Positions 24,510 through 33,022 of a stretch of 64,000 nt of DNA are shown piece after piece. The stretch comes from KBS50 sp042434095 (GTDB taxonomy: Bacteria > Actinomycetota > Actinomycetes > Mycobacteriales > Micromonosporaceae). Position 1 is the first letter of the stretch. Every line of letters starts with the position of its first letter. The translations under genes were made by a program, and so were the position numbers. The stretch covers positions 248,001 through 312,000 of the forward strand of contig NZ_JBHLUE010000001.1 of NCBI RefSeq assembly GCF_042434095.1. The letters run 5' to 3'. The notes under the pieces are model-generated. The model did not search any database and was not told the DNA's origin. It worked only from the letters and a program-made list of their open reading frames with translations.

Positions 24510-25841
24510 CTACCGGAGGAACCCTTCGTAGTTGCGCTGCATGAGTTGGCTCTCGATCTGCTTCACGGTCTCCAGACCGACACCAACCATGATCAGCACT
24601 GCCGTACCTCCGAACGGGAAGTTCTGGTACTGCTGCGTGTCCAGCCAGATGAAGAAGAAGTTCGGCAGGATCGAGATGAGGCCCAGGTAGAGCGCGCCCG
24701 GCAGGGTGATCCGGCTGAGGATGAAGTCGAGGTATTCCGCCGTGGGCTTGCCCGGTCGGATGCCCGGGACGAAGCCGCCGTACTTCTTCATGTTGTCCGC
24801 GACCTCGGTCGGGTTGAACGTGATCGAGACGTAGAAGTACGTGAAAAAGATGATCAGCAGGAAGTAGACCGTGATGTAGGTGACGGCCTGGGGCTTGGCC
24901 AGGTTGTTCTGCACCCAGAGCTGCCAGCCGTGCAGGTTGTTCCGGTCGAAGAACTGCAGGATCAACTGCGGCAGGTAGAGCAGCGACGAGGCGAAGATGA
25001 CCGGGATGACACCGGCCTGGTTCACCTTCAGCGGGATGTACGTGGAGGTGCCGCCGTACATCCGCCGGCCGATCATCCGCTTGGCGTACTGCACCGGGAT
25101 CCGGCGCTGCGCCTGCTCGATGAAGACGACCAGCGTGATGATCACGATCACCAGGGCGAGCACCAGCAGGAACCAGCCCCAGCCCTTGGACTGCTTGATC
25201 TGCCAGCCCTCACCGGGGAGGCGGGCGGTGATCGAGGTGAAGATCAGCACGGACATGCCGTTGCCGACGCCGCGGTCCGTGATGAGCTCGCCGAGCCACA
25301 TGACCACCCCGGTGCCGGCGGTCATGGTGATCACCAGCGTGGCCAGGGTGAGCCAGGTGGGCAGGCCCTTGCCGTCCGGGATGATCTGGTACTGGTCGCA
25401 GAGGCCGTTGAACAGCTGACCCGAGCGGGCCAGCGCCACGAACGCCGAGGCCTGCAGGATGCCCAGGGCCAGGGTGAGGTACCGGGTGTACTGGGTGATC
25501 TTCGCCTGACCGGCCTGGCCCTCCTTGCGGAGCTGCTCCAACCGCGGAATCACCACGGTGAGCAGCTGCAGGATGATCGAGGCGGTGATGTAGGGCATGA
25601 TGCCCAGCGCGAAGACCGACAGGTGCAGCAGCGCCCCACCGGAGAAGAGGTTCAGCAGCGTCACGAAGCCGGTCTGGTCGGCGGACTTCGTCGCGTCCAG
25701 GCACTTCTGCACGTTGCCGTACGAGACGCCGGGGCTGGGCAGCGTGGCCCCGAGCCGGTAGACCGCGATGATGGCGACCGTGAACAGCAGCTTCTTGCGC
25801 AGGTCAGGCGTCCTGAACGCACTGACAAAGGCGGAGAGCAA
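24510..25841 (-). CDS. secY: Preprotein translocase subunit SecY
   Basis: The 443-residue protein has ten transmembrane segments and forms the SecYEG channel. It starts LLSAFVSAFRTPDLRKK from a TTG at 25841 with GAGGAAGAAG upstream. The plug and pore-ring segments (GIMPYITASIILQLL at about 77-91) and the cytoplasmic loops (YAKRMIGRRMYGG, PGIRPGKPTAEYL) are recognisable. It heads secY-adk-map, separated from rplO by a terminator and a 269-nt gap. Confidence 0.98.
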   Translation of the reverse strand: MLSAFVSAFRTPDLRKKLLFTVAIIAVYRLGATLPSPGVSYGNVQKCLDATKSADQTGFVTLLNLFSGGALLHLSVFALGIMPYITASIILQLLTVVIPRLEQLRKEGQAGQAKITQYTRYLTLALGILQASAFVALARSGQLFNGLCDQYQIIPDGKGLPTWLTLATLVITMTAGTGVVMWLGELITDRGVGNGMSVLIFTSITARLPGEGWQIKQSKGWGWFLLVLALVIVIITLVVFIEQAQRRIPVQYAKRMIGRRMYGGTSTYIPLKVNQAGVIPVIFASSLLYLPQLILQFFDRNNLHGWQLWVQNNLAKPQAVTYITVYFLLIIFFTYFYVSITFNPTEVADNMKKYGGFVPGIRPGKPTAEYLDFILSRITLPGALYLGLISILPNFFFIWLDTQQYQNFPFGGTAVLIMVGVGLETVKQIESQLMQRNYEGFLR

Positions 25842-26060
25842 CTTCTTCCTCCTGCGCGAAGCGGCCCGCCGGTGCTTTGTGGCGGGACGGGGCGGTTGTC
25901 GGGCGACTACCCGATATCCATGGCTGGGATTCGGACTCTAACAGTCCCTTGCGGCTGCGGGCAGGTGTGCCCGGCAACATACATCAGGTCCTATGTCACA
26001 AGGCCGGCCGGCAGGCCCCGGACGACGCGCCCAGGCCGGGCCGCCATCCCGGTCAGACGT
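25842..26060 (-). promoter_or_regulatory. secY upstream region with a weak promoter candidate
   Basis: This gap between the rplO terminator and secY must hold the secY-adk-map promoter. The only fair -10 is TAGAGT at 25935-25940 on the minus strand; no good -35 precedes it. A GGCGGG-type RBS-free stretch follows. Nothing else is recognised. Confidence 0.35.
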
Positions 26061-26099
26061 CGCGGCGCCCGCCAGCGAAAACTGAGCGGGCGCCACGAC
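26060..26099 (-). terminator. Hairpin terminator after rplO
   Basis: A 9-bp perfect stem (26064-26072 with 26086-26094) is extended by a further GTCG/CGAC pairing across one mismatch. It starts 12 nt after the rplO stop and ends the S10-spc transcript before secY. Confidence 0.65.
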
Positions 26100-26110
26100 G
26101 ACGGTACGTC

Positions 26111-26554
26111 CTACAGCTCGGTGGCCGAGCCACCGGCGGCGGCGATCTTCTCCTTGGCCGACGCGCTGAACGCGTGCGCCGACAGCTGGATCGCGACCCC
26201 GCCGAGGTCGCCGGTGCCGAGCACCTTGACCGGGTGGCCCTTGCGGACCGCGCCCGCCTCGACCAGCTCGGCCGGCCCGACCTGGCCGCCGTTCGGGAAC
26301 AGCTCGGCGAGCCGGTCCAGGTTGACCACCTGGAAGACCACCTTGAACTTGTTCCGGAAACCCTTCATCTTGGGCAGCCGCATGTGGATCGGCATCTGCC
26401 CACCCTCGAAACCGGCGGGGATGTTCCGCCGCGCCTTCGAGCCCTTCGTGCCGCGACCGGCGGTCTTGCCCTTGGAGCCCTCACCGCGACCCACCCGGGT
26501 CTTCTCGGTCTTGGCCCCCGGCGCCGGGCGCAGGTGGTGAACCTTGATGGTCAT
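26111..26554 (-). CDS. rplO: 50S ribosomal protein L15 (uL15)
   Basis: The 147-residue L15 starts TIKVHHLRPAPGAK, has the glycine- and lysine-rich RVGRGEGSKGKTAGRGTKG segment (about 22-40) that threads into 23S rRNA, and a globular C-terminal domain. The ATG overlaps the rpmD stop by one base. It is the last gene of the S10-spc cluster here; secY follows after a terminator. Confidence 0.97.
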   Translation of the reverse strand: MTIKVHHLRPAPGAKTEKTRVGRGEGSKGKTAGRGTKGSKARRNIPAGFEGGQMPIHMRLPKMKGFRNKFKVVFQVVNLDRLAELFPNGGQVGPAELVEAGAVRKGHPVKVLGTGDLGGVAIQLSAHAFSASAKEKIAAAGGSATEL

Positions 26555-26736
26555 CAGTCGACCTCCTCGACCTTCACGAGGTGGTTCACAGCGAAGATCA
26601 TGCCCCGAATTTCGGGACGGTCCTCCTTGACCACCACGTCGTTGATCCGCTTGAGGCCGAGCGACCGCAGCGACTCACGCTGGTTGCGCTTGGCCCCGAT
26701 CTCGGACCGGAGCTGGGTGACCTTGAGCCGTGCCAT
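26554..26736 (-). CDS. rpmD: 50S ribosomal protein L30 (uL30)
   Basis: This 60-residue protein starts MARLKVTQLRSEIG and ends HLVKVEEVD, the usual short L30. Its ATG overlaps the rpsE stop by one base and its stop overlaps rplO by one base, so rpsE-rpmD-rplO are translationally coupled. Confidence 0.97.
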   Translation of the reverse strand: MARLKVTQLRSEIGAKRNQRESLRSLGLKRINDVVVKEDRPEIRGMIFAVNHLVKVEEVD

Positions 26737-27350
26737 CAGGACGCCACCCCCGCCCGCGACGCGAGCATCGCGGCCGGTGCGACGTCCTCGACCGGCAGGC
26801 CGCGCCGCTTGGCGACGTCCTCCGGCGACTCGAGACCCTTCAGGGCCGCGACGGTCGCGTGCACGATGTTGATCGGGTTGGACGAGCCGAGGCTCTTGGA
26901 GAGCACGTCGTGGATGCCCGCGCACTCCAGCACGGCGCGCACCGGGCCACCGGCGATGACGCCCGTACCGGCGCTGGCCGGCTTGAGCAGCACGACGCCC
27001 GCGGCGTCCTCGCCCTGCACCGGGTGCGGGATCGACGAAGCGATCCGCGGCACCTTGAAGAAGTGCTTCTTGGCCTCCTCGACACCCTTGGCGATGGCCG
27101 CGGGCACCTCCTTGGCCTTTCCGTAGCCCACGCCCACGGTGCCCTCGCCGTCGCCGACGATCACCAGGGCGGTGAAGCTGAACCGACGACCACCCTTGAC
27201 GACCTTCGCGACCCGGTTGATCGCGACGACCCGCTCGAGGTGCGGCGTCTTCTCGACGGGCGCGTTTCCGCGGCCGCCCTCACGGCGGTTGTCGCGGCGA
27301 CCACCCTCGTTGCCACCGGACCCGCCGCCACGGCGCTGTTGACCTGGCAT
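26736..27350 (-). CDS. rpsE: 30S ribosomal protein S5 (uS5)
   Basis: The 204-residue S5 has a disordered Gly/Arg-rich N-terminus of about 33 residues. The RNA-binding domain follows (VAINRVAKVVKGGRRFSF at about 42-59) and then the C-terminal domain (GSSNPINIVHATVAALKGL at about 158-176). S5 contributes to decoding fidelity and mRNA entry. The spectinomycin loop (VAKVVKGGRR) looks wild type. Confidence 0.97.
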   Translation of the reverse strand: MPGQQRRGGGSGGNEGGRRDNRREGGRGNAPVEKTPHLERVVAINRVAKVVKGGRRFSFTALVIVGDGEGTVGVGYGKAKEVPAAIAKGVEEAKKHFFKVPRIASSIPHPVQGEDAAGVVLLKPASAGTGVIAGGPVRAVLECAGIHDVLSKSLGSSNPINIVHATVAALKGLESPEDVAKRRGLPVEDVAPAAMLASRAGVAS

Positions 27351-27383
27351 CAGCAGCCTTCCTTCTCTCTCGTGACGGGGTTA

Positions 27384-27773
27384 CTAGAACTTGAGCCCGG
27401 CTTCGCGGGCGGCGTCGGCAAGCGCGGCGATCCGCCCCGCGTACCGGTTGCCACCGCGGTCGAAGACGACCTTCTCGACACCGGCTGCCTTGGCCCGCTC
27501 GGCCAGCAGCGCACCGACCTTACCGGCGAGGGCGCTCTTGTCGCCCTCGGCGCCGCGCAGCGACGCGTCCATGGTCGAGGCGGACGCCAGGGTGTGCCCC
27601 TTGGTGTCGTCCACGACCTGGACCGTGATGTGCCGCAGCGAGCGGGTGACGACCAGACGCGGACGCTCGGCCGTACCGCTGACGTTCTTGCGCACGCGGA
27701 AGTGCCGACGAGCCCGCCCGACGGCGCGCTTGGCGGCGACGCCGCGACGGCGCTTGAGCAGGGTCGCGCTCAC
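27384..27773 (-). CDS. rplR: 50S ribosomal protein L18 (uL18)
   Basis: The 129-residue L18 has the RVRKNVSGTAERPRL pattern and the C-terminal FDRGGNRYAGRIAALADAAREAGL (about 103-126), which binds 5S rRNA together with L5. It starts at GTG 27773, overlapping the rplF stop by 4 nt. Confidence 0.97.
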   Translation of the reverse strand: MSATLLKRRRGVAAKRAVGRARRHFRVRKNVSGTAERPRLVVTRSLRHITVQVVDDTKGHTLASASTMDASLRGAEGDKSALAGKVGALLAERAKAAGVEKVVFDRGGNRYAGRIAALADAAREAGLKF

Positions 27774-28312
27774 TTCTTACCTGCCTTTCCGGCCTTGCGG
27801 CGGATGACCTCGCCCTGGTACTTGACGCCCTTGCCCTTGTACGGCTCCGGCGGGCGGATCTTCCTGATGTTGGCAGCGACCTCGCCGACCTGCCACTTGT
27901 TGATCCCGGCGATGTGGAACAGCGTGGGACGCTCCACCGTGAAGGTGATGCCGTCCGGCGCGGGGACCGTCACCGGGTGCGAGAAACCGAGGGCGAACTC
28001 GAGGTCCTTGCCCCGGGCCGTGACCCGGTAACCGGTGCCGGAGATCTCGAGGGTCTTGCGGTACCCCTCGGTCACCCCGACGATCATGTTGGCCACCAGG
28101 GTGCGGCTCAGCCCGTGCAGCTCCTTGGAGCGGCGCTCGTCGTCCGGCCGGTTCACCGACAGCGTGCCGTCCTCACCCCGCTCGGCGGAGATCGGGCCGG
28201 GCAACGTGTGCGACAGCTCGCCCTTGGGGCCCTTGACCTTGACGGTCTGGCCCTCGATCGTGACGTCGACGCCGGCGGGTACCGGGATCGACCTACGTCC
28301 AATACGCGACAT
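27770..28312 (-). CDS. rplF: 50S ribosomal protein L6 (uL6)
   Basis: The 180-residue L6 starts MSRIGRRSIPVPAGVDV and has the typical end of domain 2, IRPPEPYKGKGVKYQGE. It sits near the factor-binding site. ATG 28312 is used because the family starts MSRIG; the frame is open 16 codons further. It lies 16 nt after rpsH. Confidence 0.97.
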   Translation of the reverse strand: MSRIGRRSIPVPAGVDVTIEGQTVKVKGPKGELSHTLPGPISAERGEDGTLSVNRPDDERRSKELHGLSRTLVANMIVGVTEGYRKTLEISGTGYRVTARGKDLEFALGFSHPVTVPAPDGITFTVERPTLFHIAGINKWQVGEVAANIRKIRPPEPYKGKGVKYQGEVIRRKAGKAGKK

Positions 28313-28328
28313 TTCTACCAGTCTCCCG

Positions 28329-28736
28329 TTACCAGACGAAGGCGAGGACTTCCCCGCCAACGCTCCGCTTGCGGGCCTGCCGATCGGTCAGCAGCCCCTG
28401 GGACGTCGAAATGATCGCGACGCCCAGCCCACCGAGCACCCGCGGGAGCTCATCCGACTTGGCGTACACCCGGAGACCGGGCTTGGACACGCGCTTGATG
28501 CCGGCCAGGCTCCGCTCGCGGTTCTGGCCGTACTTCAGCTCGACGATCAGTCGCTTGCCGACGACACCCTCTGCGGGCTCCTCGACGGCCCAGGTGCTGA
28601 TGTACCCCTCGGACTTGAGCACCTCGGCGATGTTCGCCTTGAGCTTCGAGTAGGGCATCGTCACCCGGTCGTGGTACGCCTGGTTGGCGTTACGCAGACG
28701 CGTGAGCATGTCTGCGATCGGGTCGGTCATCGTCAT
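28329..28736 (-). CDS. rpsH: 30S ribosomal protein S8 (uS8)
   Basis: The 135-residue S8 starts TMTDPIADMLTRLRNANQA and ends with STSQGLLTDRQARKRSVGGEVLAFVW, the conserved 16S-binding C-terminus (described by position, about 109-134). ATG 28736 is kept; ATG 28730 two codons later is an alternative. In E. coli S8 represses the spc operon; no S8 site is defined here. Confidence 0.97.
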   Translation of the reverse strand: MTMTDPIADMLTRLRNANQAYHDRVTMPYSKLKANIAEVLKSEGYISTWAVEEPAEGVVGKRLIVELKYGQNRERSLAGIKRVSKPGLRVYAKSDELPRVLGGLGVAIISTSQGLLTDRQARKRSVGGEVLAFVW

Positions 28737-28830
28737 GGATTTCGTCAGCCTTTCTCGCCGGGGTTCCCGGGCGTTGCGCCGGTGGGCCTACGGCGAAGAG
28801 GTGTTACAGCGTCAACTTGCGGACTCGGCG

Positions 28831-29016
28831 TTACCAGGAAGCCTTGGAGACACCCGGCAGCTCACCGCGGTGGGCCATCTCCCGGATGCAGACCCGGCAG
28901 AGCCCGAACTTGCGGTAGACCGCCTTCGGACGCCCGCACCGCTGGCAGCGGGTGTAGGCGCGAACCGAGAACTTCGGCTTCGCGGCCGCCTTGAGGATCA
29001 GCGCCTTCTTGGCCAT
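28831..29016 (-). CDS. rpsZ: 30S ribosomal protein S14 type Z (uS14), zinc-binding
   Basis: This 61-residue short-form S14 has Cys24, Cys27, Cys40 and Cys43 (RCQRCG and GLCRVC) for zinc. Together with C+ S4 and L36 this shows the zinc-replete set of ribosomal proteins is encoded here. It lies 3 nt after rplE and 94 nt before rpsH. Confidence 0.97.
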   Translation of the reverse strand: MAKKALILKAAAKPKFSVRAYTRCQRCGRPKAVYRKFGLCRVCIREMAHRGELPGVSKASW

Positions 29017-29019
29017 GGC

Positions 29020-29589
29020 TCAGTTCTCCTTGAACGGGAAGCCCAGGAGCTTGAGCAGCGCCCGGCCCTCATCGTCGGTCTTGGCGGTCGTGACCACCGT
29101 GATGTCCATGCCCCGCTGGCGATCGATCCGGTCCTGGTCGATCTCGTGGAACACCGACTGCTCGGTCAGGCCGAACGTGTAGTTGCCATTGCCGTCCAGC
29201 TTGCGCCCGTCCAACCCGCGGAAGTCGCGGATACGCGGCAGCGCGATCGACAGCAGCCGGTCGAGGAACTCCCACATCCGGTCGCCGCGCAGGGTCACCT
29301 TCGCACCGATCGGCATGCCCTCCCGCAGCTTGAACTGCGCGATGGACTTGGTGGCCCGACGTACCTGCGGCTTCTGCCCGGTGATGGTGGCCAGGTCCCG
29401 GACGGCGCCGTCGATCAGCTTGGCGTCCCGGGCGGCCTCGCCGACACCCATGTTGACGACGATCTTCACGAGGCCGGGCACCTGCATGGGGTTCGCGTAC
29501 TCGCGCTGCTCGCGCAGCTTGGCCACGACCTCGTTGCGGTACCGCTCCTTGAGCCGCGGCATGGTCTTGGTTTCGGTAGCCGTGGTCAT
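29020..29589 (-). CDS. rplE: 50S ribosomal protein L5 (uL5)
   Basis: The 189-residue L5 has MPRLKERYRNEVVAKL near the start, VVNMGVGEAARDAKLID around 45-62 and the ending FPFKEN. It binds 5S rRNA and contacts S13. ATG 29589 shares one base with the rplX stop; GTG 29592 is an alternative. Confidence 0.97.
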   Translation of the reverse strand: MTTATETKTMPRLKERYRNEVVAKLREQREYANPMQVPGLVKIVVNMGVGEAARDAKLIDGAVRDLATITGQKPQVRRATKSIAQFKLREGMPIGAKVTLRGDRMWEFLDRLLSIALPRIRDFRGLDGRKLDGNGNYTFGLTEQSVFHEIDQDRIDRQRGMDITVVTTAKTDDEGRALLKLLGFPFKEN

Positions 29590-29909
29590 CACAGGTCCTT
29601 ACCGGTGCTACGCGCGATGCGGACCTTCTGGCCGTTGTCGTCGAACCGGTAGCCGACCCGGGTCGGCTTGCCGTCGGAGTCCAGGATCATCACGTTCGAG
29701 ACGTGGATCGGGGCCTCCTGGGTGACGATGCCACCGGTCTTCGCGCCACGCTGGGTGGTGGTGATGCGGGTGTGCTTCTTGACCCGGTTCACGCCCTCGA
29801 CCAGGACCTTGTCCTGCCGCGGGTAGGCCGCGATGACCTTGCCCTTGGCGCCCTTGTCCTTGCCGGCGATGACGACGACCGTGTCGCCCTTACGAATCTT
29901 CACGGTCAC
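29589..29909 (-). CDS. rplX: 50S ribosomal protein L24 (uL24)
   Basis: The 106-residue L24 starts VTVKIRKGDTVVVIAGKDKG with a KOW motif at about 6-33, and is an assembly initiator of the large subunit. GTG 29909 overlaps the rplN stop by 4 nt. Confidence 0.97.
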   Translation of the reverse strand: MTVKIRKGDTVVVIAGKDKGAKGKVIAAYPRQDKVLVEGVNRVKKHTRITTTQRGAKTGGIVTQEAPIHVSNVMILDSDGKPTRVGYRFDDNGQKVRIARSTGKDL

Positions 29910-30274
29910 AACACCTCCGGAGCGAGAGAAATGATCTTCATGAACCGCTTGTCCCGCAGCTCCCGGCCCACCGGGCCGAAGATGCGGGTGCCGCGGGGGT
30001 CCCCGCCATCCTTGATGATGACGGCCGCGTTCTCGTCGAAGCGAATGTACGAGCCGTCCGGGCGCCGCTTCTCCTTGGCGGTGCGGACGACGACGGCCTT
30101 GACGACGTCGCCCTTCTTAACGCCCGCGCCCGGGATGGCGTCCTTGACCGTGGCCACGATGACATCGCCGATGCTCGCGTAGCGCCGACCGGAGCCGCCG
30201 AGCACCCGGATGCACAGGATCTCCCGGGCACCCGTGTTGTCGGCGACGCGCAGTCGCGACTCCTGCTGAATCAC
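29906..30274 (-). CDS. rplN: 50S ribosomal protein L14 (uL14)
   Basis: The 122-residue L14 starts at GTG 30274 with IQQESRLRVADNTGAREI and ends REKRFMKIISLAPEVL-like (RDKRFMKIISLAPEVL). It binds 23S rRNA near the L19 bridge. It is standard in length and lies 82 nt after rpsQ. Confidence 0.97.
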   Translation of the reverse strand: MIQQESRLRVADNTGAREILCIRVLGGSGRRYASIGDVIVATVKDAIPGAGVKKGDVVKAVVVRTAKEKRRPDGSYIRFDENAAVIIKDGGDPRGTRIFGPVGRELRDKRFMKIISLAPEVL

Positions 30275-30356
30275 GTCTATCTCCTATGTCTGCCAGTTCT
30301 CGACCGGCGGCGCCGGTCGAGCTTGGCGGAACCGATGAGCCTGCTGATGCGCGCTC

Positions 30357-30638
30357 TTACTTGGCCTTCTCGAGAATCTCCACGATCCGCCACCGCTTGG
30401 TGGCGGACAGCGGGCGGGTCTCCATGATCAGCACCCGGTCGCCGATGCCGGCCGAGTTCTGCTCGTCGTGCGCCTTCAGCTTGCTCGTACGGCGCATGAC
30501 CTTGCCGTACAGCGCGTGCTTGACGCGGTCCTCGACCTCGACGACCACGGTCTTTTCCATCTTGTCGCTGACCACGAGGCCCTCGCGCACCTTGCGCCGG
30601 CCCCGCACCACAGCGGTGTTCTCAGTGTTCTCGCTCAT
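30357..30638 (-). CDS. rpsQ: 30S ribosomal protein S17 (uS17)
   Basis: The 93-residue S17 has an OB-fold core with RKVREGLVVSDKMEKTVVV (about 15-33) and the ending PLSATKRWRIVEILEKAK. The ATG overlaps the rpmC stop by 4 nt. Confidence 0.97.
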   Translation of the reverse strand: MSENTENTAVVRGRRKVREGLVVSDKMEKTVVVEVEDRVKHALYGKVMRRTSKLKAHDEQNSAGIGDRVLIMETRPLSATKRWRIVEILEKAK

Positions 30639-30871
30639 GATCCAGTCACCTCAGTCGGCGCGGCCGAAAGCCCAAGCTCACGCTCACGCATGATCGTGTA
30701 GATCCGGGCGATGTCCCGCCGGATGACCTGCAGCCGGCGGTTGTTGTCCAGCTGACCGGTCGCACCCTGCACGCGGAGGTTGAACAGCTCCGCCTTGGCC
30801 TCCCGCAGCCGAGCGACCAACTCCTCCTCGGAGAGTTCGCGCAGCTCACCGGCCTTAACGCCCGCTGCCAT
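30635..30871 (-). CDS. rpmC: 50S ribosomal protein L29 (uL29)
   Basis: The 78-residue L29 is a two-helix protein with GELRELSEEELVARLREAK at about 8-26 and RRDIARIYTIMRERE near the end. It sits by the peptide exit tunnel. It overlaps rplP by one base and rpsQ by four. Confidence 0.97.
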   Translation of the reverse strand: MAAGVKAGELRELSEEELVARLREAKAELFNLRVQGATGQLDNNRRLQVIRRDIARIYTIMRERELGLSAAPTEVTGS

Positions 30872-31296
30872 CAGGATTCACCCACTTCGCGCGTAACAAT
30901 GCGGCACTTCATCGGGAGCTTGTGGATCGCGCGACGCATCGCCTCTCGCGCGATCTGCTCGTTCGGGAACGACATCTCGAACAGGATGCGACCCGGCTTC
31001 ACGTTGGCCACCCACCACTCGGGCGAGCCCTTGCCGGAACCCATCCGGGTCTCGGCCGGCTTCTTGGTCAGCGCCTGGTCCGGGAACACCTGGATCCACA
31101 CCTTGCCGCCACGCTTGATGTGGCGGGTCATGGCGATACGGGCCGACTCGATCTGCCGGTTCGTCACGTAGGCGGGCTCAAGCGCCTGGATCCCGAACTC
31201 GCCGAAGACCACCCGGTTGCCGCCCTTCGACGCGCCACTGCGGCCGGGGTGGTGCGGCTTGCGGAAGCCCTTCGGGGGCTTGCGCGGCATCAGCAT
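30871..31296 (-). CDS. rplP: 50S ribosomal protein L16 (uL16)
   Basis: The 141-residue L16 starts MLMPRKPPKGFRKPHHPGR and has GKVWIQVFPDQALTKKPAE at about 64-82. It helps position A-site tRNA and recruits late-assembly steps. ATG 31296 has a better upstream GAAGAA spacing than ATG 31290. It lies 4 nt after rpsC. Confidence 0.97.
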   Translation of the reverse strand: MLMPRKPPKGFRKPHHPGRSGASKGGNRVVFGEFGIQALEPAYVTNRQIESARIAMTRHIKRGGKVWIQVFPDQALTKKPAETRMGSGKGSPEWWVANVKPGRILFEMSFPNEQIAREAMRRAIHKLPMKCRIVTREVGES

Positions 31297-31300
31297 TTCT

Positions 31301-32182
31301 TCAGCCCTCCTGCTGCTGTTCTGCCGGAGCCGGAGCAGCGGCCACGGCAGCGCTGTCGACCGACTCAGCGGTGGGAGTGTCGCCACCCCGCGCCGGGGCG
31401 TCGCCACCCCGCGCGGCCGCGGCGGCCCGCCCGGCCTCGGTGCCGCCCGCGGTCGTACCGGACGAGCCGGAACGGCCACGACGCGGACGATCGGGCCGGT
31501 CACCGCGGTCGCGGCGCGGCCGCGCCGGACCGGTCTCGGCCGGGGCCTCCCGACCGGGTACGGCGTCGCCCTTGTAGATCCACACCTTCACGCCGATCCG
31601 GCCGAACGTGGTACGCGCCTCGAAGAAGCCGTACTCGATGTTCGCCCGCAGCGTGTGCAGCGGAACCCGACCCTCGCGGTAGAACTCCGTACGGCTCATC
31701 TCCGCGCCGCCCAGGCGGCCGGAAACCTGCACCCGGATGCCCTTGCAGACCGGGTTCTTCATGGCCGACTGCATGGCCTTGCGCATCGCCCGCCGGAAGC
31801 TCACCCGGCTGGACAGCTGCTCGGCCACGCCCTGCGCGACGAGCTGCGCGTCCGACTCCGGGCTCTTCACCTCGAGGATGTTGAGCTGGACCTGCTTGCC
31901 GGTCAGCTTCTCGAGCTCGCCCCGGATCCGGTCGGCCTCCGCGCCCTTACGGCCGATGACGATGCCCGGCCGTGCGGTGTGGATGTCGACCCGGACCCGG
32001 TCGCGGGTCCGCTCGATGTCGACCTTGGAGATGCCGGCCCGCTCCAGGCCCTTGGACATCATCCGGCGGATCTTGACGTCCTCGCCGATGTAGTCCTTGT
32101 AGAGCTTGTCCGCGAACCAGCGGGACTTCCAGTCGGTCGAGATGCCGAGCCGGAACCCGTGCGGGTGGACCTTCTGACCCAT
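31301..32182 (-). CDS. rpsC: 30S ribosomal protein S3 (uS3) with long C-terminal extension
   Basis: The 293-residue S3 has the KH domain with GRKGAEADRIRGEL at about 77-90 and the C-terminal S3 domain ending near GVKVWIYKGD (about 203). About 85 additional residues, Arg/Gly-rich then Ala/Glu-rich, follow. Such tails are frequent in high-GC actinobacteria. S3 forms part of the mRNA entry helicase. Its ATG overlaps the rplV stop by one base. Confidence 0.97.
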   Translation of the reverse strand: MGQKVHPHGFRLGISTDWKSRWFADKLYKDYIGEDVKIRRMMSKGLERAGISKVDIERTRDRVRVDIHTARPGIVIGRKGAEADRIRGELEKLTGKQVQLNILEVKSPESDAQLVAQGVAEQLSSRVSFRRAMRKAMQSAMKNPVCKGIRVQVSGRLGGAEMSRTEFYREGRVPLHTLRANIEYGFFEARTTFGRIGVKVWIYKGDAVPGREAPAETGPARPRRDRGDRPDRPRRGRSGSSGTTAGGTEAGRAAAAARGGDAPARGGDTPTAESVDSAAVAAAPAPAEQQQEG

Positions 32183-32688
32183 TACTCGGCACCTTCCGTG
32201 TTGCTCTGCGTCTGCGCGTCCGTGGCCTGCTCGGGCGCGGCAGCCGGCTGAGCCTGCTGCGCCGGCTGGGCCTTCTTGGCGGCGGCCTTCTTCGCCGGCG
32301 CGGCCTTCTTGGCCGGCGCCTGCGGCGCGACGGCCTCGACCGCGACCGTGATGTGGCAGGTCCGCTTGCGGATCCGGTACGCCCGGCCCTGCGCCCGCGG
32401 CTGGAACCGCTTCATGGTCGGACCCTCGTCGACGAACGCCTCGCTGACGAGCAGGGCATCGGGGTCCAGCCGCTCGTTGTTCTCCGCGTTGGCGATCGCG
32501 CTCGCGAGCACCTTGTACACCTGCTCACTGGCGGACTGCGGCGCGAACTGGAGCACCGTGAGCGCCTCCTTCGCGGGCAGACCGCGGACGAGGTTGACCA
32601 CCCGGCGCGCCTTGGTCGGCGAGATGCGCACGTACCGCGCAACCGCCCGCGCGCCCGGAAGCACCGGAGCGTCGCCCTTAACTGGCAT
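32182..32688 (-). CDS. rplV: 50S ribosomal protein L22 (uL22) with Lys/Ala-rich tail
   Basis: The 168-residue L22 has the core at about 14-122 (ARYVRISPTKARRVVNLVRG at about 17-36), including the exit-tunnel loop PTMKRFQPRAQGRAYRIRK, which looks wild type for macrolide binding. A tail of about 45 residues with PAKKAA repeats and then Gln/Ala follows, a common actinobacterial addition. Confidence 0.97.
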   Translation of the reverse strand: MPVKGDAPVLPGARAVARYVRISPTKARRVVNLVRGLPAKEALTVLQFAPQSASEQVYKVLASAIANAENNERLDPDALLVSEAFVDEGPTMKRFQPRAQGRAYRIRKRTCHITVAVEAVAPQAPAKKAAPAKKAAAKKAQPAQQAQPAAAPEQATDAQTQSNTEGAE

Positions 32689-32728
32689 CGCTGTAACCCC
32701 TTGTTCCTCTATCCGTATGCCCGCGGCG

Positions 32729-33010
32729 TCAGCGCCGACGGCTCTTGCGGTCGTCCTTCTCGTGACCCTTGAACGTCCGGGTCAGCGCGAACTCGCCGAG
32801 CTTGTGCCCGACCATGGCCTCGGTGACGAACACCGGGACGTGCTTGCGGCCGTCGTGCACGGCGATCGTGTGCCCGAGCATCTCCGGGATGATCGTCGAG
32901 CGCCGCGACCAGGTCTTGATGACGTTCTTCGAGCCCTTGTCGTTCTGCGTCTCCACCTTCTTGAGCAGGTGGTCGTCGATGAACGGGCCCTTCTTCAGGC
33001 TGCGAGGCAT
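32729..33010 (-). CDS. rpsS: 30S ribosomal protein S19 (uS19)
   Basis: The 93-residue S19 starts MPRSLKKGPFIDDHLLKKV and has TWSRRSTIIPEMLGHTIAVH at about 33-52. It sits on the 30S head. It is standard in length, 12 nt after rplB. Confidence 0.97.
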   Translation of the reverse strand: MPRSLKKGPFIDDHLLKKVETQNDKGSKNVIKTWSRRSTIIPEMLGHTIAVHDGRKHVPVFVTEAMVGHKLGEFALTRTFKGHEKDDRKSRRR

Positions 33011-33022
33011 CTCTTATCTCCC